Source: Flavobacteriaceae bacterium PRS1 (GTDB taxonomy: Bacteria > Bacteroidota > Bacteroidia > Flavobacteriales > Flavobacteriaceae). Taken from it: a DNA stretch of 64,000 nt. Below, piece after piece: positions 59,390-64,000 of this stretch. Location: NCBI GenBank assembly GCA_003709165.1, contig RDRZ01000003.1:62001-126000 (forward strand), written 5' to 3'. The first letter of the stretch is position 1. Every line of letters begins with the position of its first letter. The notes below the pieces were generated by a model, which did no database searches, was not told the origin of the DNA, and was given only the letters and a program-made list of their open reading frames with translations. A program made the translations under genes and the position numbers.

Positions 59390-59408
59390 TTGTATATTGA
59401 GATTTAAC

Positions 59409-60107
59409 CTACAAAAGGTTTTCGTCTGCAAAGCTAAAGTATGCTTTTTCGGTGATGATTAAATGATCCAACACTTTTATATCTAAACTTTCTCCAGCGG
59501 TTTTTAGTTTTTTGGTTAATTGCTTATCGGCTTCACTTGGATTTAAAGTTCCTGAAGGATGGTTATGTACTAATATTATTCCTGTTGCACCAACTTCTAA
59601 AGCGATTTTAAGCACTATACGAACATCCACTAATGTTCCTGTAATTCCTCCTTTACTAAGTTGATTTTTTCGGATGACCTTATTCGAGTTATTTACATAA
59701 ATAATCCAAAACTCTTCATGTGGTAATTCGCCAATTATAGGTTGCATCAATTCAAAAACCGACCTGCTTGAGGTTATTTTGTGCTTCTTCAATGCTTCCT
59801 CACCTCTTTTACGCCTACCCAACTCCATAGCAGCAATAATACTAATAGCTTTAGCCTCTCCAATACCTTTAAACTCCATCAATTGCTTTAGAGATAACTT
59901 TCCCAACTCATTTAAATTATTACCTACACTTGCCAAAATACGCTTACTTAAAGCTACAGCACTTTCATCTGTATTTCCTGAACCAATTAAAATAGCGACT
60001 AATTCTGCATCACTTAATGTAGCTCTACCTTTATCGCGTAATTTTTCGCGTGGTTGATCATCTTGCGACCAGTTTTTTATTGAAAAAGAAGATGGTTTTT
60101 CTTGCAT
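59409..60107 (-). CDS. radC: RadC family JAB-domain protein
   Basis: 232 residues. The N-terminal helix-hairpin-helix region includes LSDAELVAILIGSGNTDESA and LKQLMEFKGIGEAKAISIIA. The JAB/MPN-type metalloprotease-like domain holds the zinc motif HNHPSGTLNPSEADKQLTKK with Glu upstream (PHEEFWIIYVNNSN). The family is named after a DNA-repair gene, but the repair role has been questioned. A TATCTTTG -7 box lies upstream. Confidence 0.92.
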   Translation of the reverse strand: MQEKPSSFSIKNWSQDDQPREKLRDKGRATLSDAELVAILIGSGNTDESAVALSKRILASVGNNLNELGKLSLKQLMEFKGIGEAKAISIIAAMELGRRKRGEEALKKHKITSSRSVFELMQPIIGELPHEEFWIIYVNNSNKVIRKNQLSKGGITGTLVDVRIVLKIALEVGATGIILVHNHPSGTLNPSEADKQLTKKLKTAGESLDIKVLDHLIITEKAYFSFADENLL

Positions 60108-60139
60108 TGCATAAATTTAATTATTGTAAATTTCAGAAG

Positions 60140-60147
60140 CAAAGATA
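60140..60147 (-). promoter_or_regulatory. radC: Candidate -7 element for radC
   Basis: Minus-strand TATCTTTG, identical to the box before argS, 32 bases upstream of the start. The -33 element is unclear. Confidence 0.45.
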
Positions 60148-60333
60148 GTGTTCAGTTTGTAGTATTCAGTATTCAGTCAGTGCTTAGTTATAAATAGAAT
60201 TAATAGAGCTCAAAATAATCATATTTTATAATAAAAAATCAGCGTAATCAGCGTTCTATTGATTTTGAAGTATTAATAATTTGGAATTGGAATTTGGTTT
60301 TACTTTATTTATTTTAAAAATTATAAATTAATT

Positions 60334-60786
60334 ATGAAATCATTATTCGAATCTGAAACTCATCAGGACATTTTAAACCGAATTGAAAAATTAAATGAAA
60401 ACTCTACAGCAAATTGGGGGAAAATGAATGTTGGGCAAATGCTTAAACACTGTCAACAACCAATGGAAATAGCCCTTGGAAAACGTGAAATAAAAGGGAA
60501 AGCAGGATTTTTTACAAAAATAATATTTAAACTCTTTAAACCAATGATGTATAACGACAGACCTTGGAAGCGTAATATTGGCACTCCAAGAGAATTTGTA
60601 ATTACCGGACCTCAAGATTTTGATGCAGAAAAAAATAACATTGTAAAACTTATTAATGAATTTGCCAGTAAAAAAAACAATACCAATTGGCCAAAGCATC
60701 CTATATTTGGAGTTTTTACAACCGAACAACGAGGGCAAATGCAATACAAACATTTAGACCACCATTTAACACAGTTTGGAGTTTAA
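60334..60786 (+). CDS. DUF1569 domain-containing protein
   Basis: 150 residues, soluble, with the pattern of the DUF1569 family: ILNRIEKLNENSTANWGKMN, VGQMLKHCQQPMEIALGKRE, then KHPIFGVFTTEQRGQMQYKH and a last HLDHHLTQFGV. The His residues in LKHCQQ and HLDHHL sit where DinB-like four-helix proteins bind metal, so a metal-dependent thiol-transfer-like role is possible but unproven. Confidence 0.82.
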   Translation: MKSLFESETHQDILNRIEKLNENSTANWGKMNVGQMLKHCQQPMEIALGKREIKGKAGFFTKIIFKLFKPMMYNDRPWKRNIGTPREFVITGPQDFDAEKNNIVKLINEFASKKNNTNWPKHPIFGVFTTEQRGQMQYKHLDHHLTQFGV

Positions 60787-60821
60787 AAATCTTAAATCAT
60801 CAATCTTAAATCGCTAATCGA

Positions 60822-61415
60822 GTGAAATATCCACCTCAACATCATCAAGACAATAACAGGAATCATATAATCGACGTGATTAAAAGCTATCCTCTGGCAA
60901 CAGTAATTTCGGTAAAAGATAACAAACCCATTATTACACATTTACCAATAATATATCGCGAAGACGGGAAACTTATTGGACATATAGATAAGTACAATCC
61001 ACAAACTGAATTATTAAAAGATAACAACGATGTCACTCTTATATTTTCCGGACCTCAATGCTACATCTCGCCAAGTATTTATTCCACAACACAGCTCCCA
61101 ACCTGGAACTATATTAAAGTACATTTAAAAGGAATAGTAAAAGCCATTGATAGTAACGAAGCTTTAAAAGAATCGTTAATTAAAATGACCGAGTTTTTAG
61201 AGCAACCTGAAAACAATTATATTTTAGAACCTGACAATCAAAGAATGGAAGGCATGATAAATTATATTAAAATGTTTGAGATTACCATTACCCATTGGGA
61301 AGGCAAATTTAAACTCTCTCAAGACAAAAGACCTCGTGATATTGAAAATGCAAAAGCAGAATTAATTCGTGTAAATCAAGAAAGTATTAAAGCGTTTTTG
61401 GAGAAGGTGTTTTGA
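60822..61415 (+). CDS. PaiB-like FMN-binding negative transcriptional regulator family protein
   Basis: 197 residues starting at GTG (60822-60824), chosen because the protein family begins with a short Pro/His-rich segment (KYPPQHHQDN). The split-barrel flavin fold is visible: SYPLATVISVKDNKPIITHL, NNDVTLIFSGPQCYISPSIY and TQLPTWNYIKVHLKGIVKAI. B. subtilis PaiB regulates sporulation and protease genes, but here there is no PaiA partner and the cellular role is unknown. Copy C of the intergenic repeat starts right after the stop codon. Confidence 0.85.
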   Translation: MKYPPQHHQDNNRNHIIDVIKSYPLATVISVKDNKPIITHLPIIYREDGKLIGHIDKYNPQTELLKDNNDVTLIFSGPQCYISPSIYSTTQLPTWNYIKVHLKGIVKAIDSNEALKESLIKMTEFLEQPENNYILEPDNQRMEGMINYIKMFEITITHWEGKFKLSQDKRPRDIENAKAELIRVNQESIKAFLEKVF

Positions 61416-61490
61416 CTTGACTTTGTAAGAAAAAACAACTATCTTCGTTTATCGGATGATATAGTTTATTAAAACAGAACCATATCTTAT

Positions 61491-61597
61491 CCATTGTGAG
61501 TAATTGCACAAGTGACGTGTTACTACGCCGCAAAAACCAGCACTCGCATGAATAGATGGTTTTCACGGCTCCCATAACACTCAATCACTCACAACGG
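61491..61597. repeat. Long imperfect hairpin 1 inside repeat C
   Basis: CCATTGTGAGTAATTG (61491-61506) pairs with CAATCACTCACAACGG (61582-61597), 14 of 16. Inside it GTGTTA pairs with TAACAC, and CCGCAAAAACCA (61528-61539) pairs with TGGTTTTCACGG (61557-61568) at 10 of 12. A folded stem of about 100 bases is likely. Confidence 0.65.
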
Positions 61598-61753
61598 TCA
61601 GGGAATAACTGCGCATCTCAGACAATGGTTTTATTTTTCAACCTTTTTGGATTAACTTGTGAAACGTTCGCACAACAATGGATATACTATATAGATGCGC
61701 AGCCAATGCTCTAAACGTGTATGCTGCGCATCCACAGAGCATAATCCCTGACC
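61596..61753. repeat. Long hairpin 2 inside repeat C, with three alternating CTGCGCATC segments
   Basis: GGTCAGGGA (61596-61604) pairs exactly with TCCCTGACC (61745-61753). Within, CTGCGCATC occurs at 61610-61618 and 61724-61732, and its reverse complement GATGCGCAG at 61694-61702. The middle segment can pair with either flank, so two alternative folds exist. Confidence 0.65.
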
Positions 61754-61765
61754 GATAACGAAACT

Positions 61766-63121
61766 TTAAAATATCAACTCCTTAACCTCCTCAAAATCCA
61801 AACCTCCATAATTACCCGAACTCATAAGTAATAAGGCTTTATTATTAAAATCTTGCAAAAATAAAAACTGTTTAAAATCGTCTGGATTGGTGTAAATAAT
61901 TAAATCATCTCGTTCAAAAGCAGTTGCGATTTGTTTTTTAGTAATTGCTTCTAACTTTTTAATTTCAACAGCATGAGGCGAATAAAAAACGACTGCTACA
62001 TCAGCAGCATCCAAAGTGCCTTTATATTCTTTTAAAAACTCGGCATTTAAACTGCTGTATGTGTGTAATTCCAAACAAGCAACAAGTGTATGGTTTTGGT
62101 ATTGTTCTTTTACAGCATTTGTCGTGGCTTCTACCTTACTGGGCGAATGTGCAAAATCTTTAAAAGCTACACTATTGTTACTTACGGCTATTTTCTCAAG
62201 ACGCTTACTTGCGCCTTTAAAAGTAGATATGGCTTCATAGAAATCATCTTCATCAATTCCCATGTGTTGGCAAATCCACTTTGCTCCTGCCAGATTATTT
62301 AAGTTATGTTTTCCAAAAATTTCTATTGGCAATAACCCTTCTGGTGTTTCTAAAAGTGTTTGTCCATTTACAACCGAATACTTTGGAGTTTGATATGGTA
62401 ATTTACGTATTGCATTTTCAGAAGCATCAACAATCCGTTTCACTTCAATGTCTTCTTCATTATACGTAATGCTTCCTCCTTTTACAATTGAATCTAAAAA
62501 TATTTCAAACTGTTTTACATAACCTTTGTATGTAGGAAACACATTAATATGATCCCAGGCGATTCCGCTTAACAAGGCAATATTTGGTTTGTACAAATGA
62601 AATTTAGGTCGCCTGTCTATTGACGAACTCAAATATTCGTCGCCCTCCAAGACCATAAAATCATTATCATCTGTTAATTTTACCATCACATCAAAACCTT
62701 CTAATTGTGCTCCAACCATATAATCGACATCACGATCATGATAATGCATAACATGAAGAATCATTGATGTAATGGTGGTTTTACCATGACTTCCGCCAAT
62801 AACTACTCGTGTTTTATGTTTGGATTGTTCGTACAAAAACTCTGGATACGAATATATTTTAAGCCCTAATTCTTGTGCTTTTAACAATTCAGGATTATCT
62901 GCTTTGGCATGCATTCCTAAAACCACAGCATCTAAATTTTTAGTGATTTTTTCTGGAAACCAACCAAACACTTCAGGTAATAATCCTTTAACATCCAAAC
63001 GTGTTTTTGAAGGTTCAAAAATGGTGTCGTCACTTCCTGTAATTACATATCCTTTATTATGTAAGGCTAAAGCAAGATTATGCATTGCAGAGCCACCAAT
63101 TGCAATAAAATGTACGATCAT
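61766..63121 (-). CDS. mpl: UDP-N-acetylmuramate:L-alanyl-gamma-D-glutamyl-meso-diaminopimelate ligase
   Basis: 451 residues of the Mur ligase family; Mpl recycles murein tripeptide by joining it to UDP-MurNAc. N-terminal Rossmann domain: MIVHFIAIGGSAMHNLALAL and GYVITGSDD. ATP-binding loop: VVIGGSHGKTTITSMILHVM (about residues 107-126). Central domain: MVLEGDEYLSSSIDRRPKFH. C-terminal domain: FKDFAHSPSKVEATTNAVKE. The GSHGKT and DEY pattern favours Mpl over MurC. Its stop codon abuts repeat C. Confidence 0.92.
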   Translation of the reverse strand: MIVHFIAIGGSAMHNLALALHNKGYVITGSDDTIFEPSKTRLDVKGLLPEVFGWFPEKITKNLDAVVLGMHAKADNPELLKAQELGLKIYSYPEFLYEQSKHKTRVVIGGSHGKTTITSMILHVMHYHDRDVDYMVGAQLEGFDVMVKLTDDNDFMVLEGDEYLSSSIDRRPKFHLYKPNIALLSGIAWDHINVFPTYKGYVKQFEIFLDSIVKGGSITYNEEDIEVKRIVDASENAIRKLPYQTPKYSVVNGQTLLETPEGLLPIEIFGKHNLNNLAGAKWICQHMGIDEDDFYEAISTFKGASKRLEKIAVSNNSVAFKDFAHSPSKVEATTNAVKEQYQNHTLVACLELHTYSSLNAEFLKEYKGTLDAADVAVVFYSPHAVEIKKLEAITKKQIATAFERDDLIIYTNPDDFKQFLFLQDFNNKALLLMSSGNYGGLDFEEVKELIF

Positions 63122-63251
63122 TTATTTGTTTTGTAAATGGTAAATATAAGTATTGATTTGATTTCGGTAGCTTCAATTAAAGGTTTAATTCTTTATTTCA
63201 TATCTTTAAATTCTAACTAATAAATAATTAATTATAAATTCAAAAGTTTTT

Positions 63252-63596
63252 ATGGTCTTAAGAATTGTTCTTGGGCTTATGTTACTTGTTTTTGGGCTTA
63301 ACAAATTTCTTCACTTTTTACCAGACCCTGAAGGAATGTCTGCTGATGCTGGAGCATTAATGTCAACCAAAACTATGACTCTCGTAGCAATTGTTGAAGT
63401 TGTTGCTGGTTTAACTTTTTTACTCAATAAATGTGGTGCTTTAATGGCTATAATATTAATGAGTGTATCTGTAAATGCTGTATTATTTCATGTTGCTCTA
63501 GATTCAGCAAATATTGCACTTGCTCTCGTATTATTAGTTCTAAATATAGTTGTTCTTTATGGATATAAAGACAAGTACAAAGAATTAATGGCTTGA
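63252..63596 (+). CDS. DoxX-like membrane protein
   Basis: 114 residues with four membrane helices. The pattern RIVLGLMLLVFGLNKFLHFL near the start, then TLVAIVEVVAGLTFLLNKCG and NIALALVLLVLNIVVLYGYK, fits the DoxX/DUF4267-type small membrane family. The function of such proteins is unclear; some act in thiol-oxidant tolerance. Single gene with its own terminator. Confidence 0.8.
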   Translation: MVLRIVLGLMLLVFGLNKFLHFLPDPEGMSADAGALMSTKTMTLVAIVEVVAGLTFLLNKCGALMAIILMSVSVNAVLFHVALDSANIALALVLLVLNIVVLYGYKDKYKELMA

Positions 63597-63606
63597 ATAT
63601 TATACT

Positions 63607-63635
63607 AAAAAAGAGGCTTTTTAAGTCTCTTTTTT
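63607..63635 (+). terminator. Intrinsic terminator of the DoxX-like gene
   Basis: AAAAAAGAG (63607-63615) pairs with CTCTTTTTT (63627-63635), with an 11-base loop, 10 bases beyond the stop. It may serve the convergent DUF4136 gene too. Confidence 0.85.
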
Positions 63636-63642
63636 ATTTTGG

Positions 63643-64000
63643 TTATTGTTGCGGTGGATATTGCAAAAGAACTTTTTCAACAATAACTTTAAATAATTCT
63701 TCCCTTTTTTCTGGTGAAGCTTTTGGGTTGTAACTACCATCACTAACGGCTTGCCAAAACAATCCTTTTCCGTTTTCATCAATAAAATCAATAATAATGC
63801 GTCTATTGATTTTAGATTGTCCTATTGGAATTCCAACAGAAAGTCCACCTCCAACATGACCACCACTACCACCAACGCCAAGACCAACTGTACTACTTTG
63901 CGCCTCTTGAAATTCGCTACTTTGTATGTTAATAAAAAAATCTGGTGTTTCAGAAATCGTAAACCCTTTAGCTTGTAATTTAGTATCTAATGCTTCTAAA
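63643..64000 (-). CDS. DUF4136-type lipoprotein, C-terminal part
   Basis: Partial gene: about 119 residues ending at TAA 63643-63645; the start lies beyond the right edge. The peptide includes LEALDTKLQAKGFTISETPD, FFINIQSSEFQEAQSSTVGL, a Gly-rich stretch (GVGGSGGHVGGGLSVG) and RRIIIDFIDENGKGLFWQAV, ending in VIVEKVLLQYPPQQ. This matches the C-terminal half of DUF4136 proteins, which are small envelope lipoproteins of unknown role. Confidence 0.85.
   Translation of the reverse strand, partial: LEALDTKLQAKGFTISETPDFFINIQSSEFQEAQSSTVGLGVGGSGGHVGGGLSVGIPIGQSKINRRIIIDFIDENGKGLFWQAVSDGSYNPKASPEKREELFKVIVEKVLLQYPPQQ

Larger units (their letters stand above)
61419..61765 (+). repeat. Intergenic repeat copy C, long form with nested hairpins
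   Basis: This fills the 350-base gap between the convergent paiB-like and mpl genes; no protein gene is seen. The left end GACTTTGTAAGAAAAAAC and TTCGTTTATCGG (61444-61455) match copies A, B and D. The right end ATAACGAAACT (61755-61765) matches copy B and abuts the mpl stop codon. The two ends form imperfect terminal inverted repeats (TTCGTTTATCGG with CCGATAACGAA). Between them lies a less AT-rich body with two long imperfect hairpins, described below. Not a known IS: no transposase frame. Confidence 0.6.

Noticed and set aside
61387-61584. Minus-strand open frame inside repeat C
   Set aside because: It crosses from the paiB-like gene into the hairpin body and resembles no protein; it is better explained by the repeat structure.

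Overview
The window reads as chromosomal DNA of a member of the Flavobacteriaceae (Bacteroidota). The DNA is strongly AT-rich. Promoters fit the Bacteroidota pattern (TTTG, then TAnnTTTG) and few genes show a Shine-Dalgarno sequence. The gene set is typical of the group: SusC/SusD pair, FecR-type anti-sigma factor, an AraC regulator with a membrane N-terminus, CtlX, DUF4136, an FG-GAP/ASPIC giant lipoprotein, and a str operon without tuf. The genus cannot be fixed from this window alone. No tRNA, rRNA, CRISPR array or transposase gene was seen.

Layout. (1) 1-6.5 kb: the start of ffh, then an ECF locus: a divergent multi-domain lipoprotein, sigma factor, FecR anti-sigma factor and TonB-dependent receptor. 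The lipoprotein, the sigma factor and the receptor each carry one in-frame TAA. A shared bipartite motif lies upstream of the lipoprotein and of fecR. (2) 6.6-16.3 kb: a methyltransferase, argS, a TPR histidine kinase broken by two frameshifts, ctlX, an AraC regulator, a CPBP-family protease broken by a TAA, then two small accessory units (a membrane protein and a ParDE-type toxin-antitoxin module) separated by copies of an intergenic repeat. (3) 16.3-22.7 kb: M20 peptidase, arginase, citrate synthase, enolase and carA, all on the minus strand. (4) 22.9-41.3 kb: one secreted protein of unknown function, then the ribosomal super-operon on the minus strand, read from rpsL: str (rpsL-rpsG-fusA-rpsJ), S10 (rplC to rpsQ), spc (rplN to secY-infA-rpmJ), alpha (rpsM-rpsK-rpsD-rpoA-rplQ). 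(5) 41.4-52.7 kb: an outer-membrane block on the plus strand: Omp85-like barrel, SusC, SusD, a small lipoprotein and a 1113-residue FG-GAP/ASPIC protein. (6) 52.8-64 kb: housekeeping and small genes: rlmB, rhomboid, rarA, a tandem pair of secreted paralogues, a HAD nucleotidase, a DUF7033-type protein, radC, a DUF1569 protein, a PaiB-like protein, mpl, a DoxX-like protein and a partial DUF4136 protein.

How the genes connect. The ECF locus would normally form a closed signalling circuit (receptor, FecR, sigma, regulated lipoprotein); here several parts look damaged. Arginase and CtlX both yield ornithine, from arginine and citrulline, and lie 5 kb apart. The 41-53 kb block looks like one nutrient-uptake locus without its own hydrolases.

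The most unusual features are the run of broken or interrupted genes between 2.4 and 14.9 kb, the paired candidate ECF promoter, and a dispersed intergenic repeat (14.9, 15.5, 16.2 and 61.4 kb). That repeat punctuates small accessory genes, and its largest copy contains a roughly 260-base nested-hairpin region.
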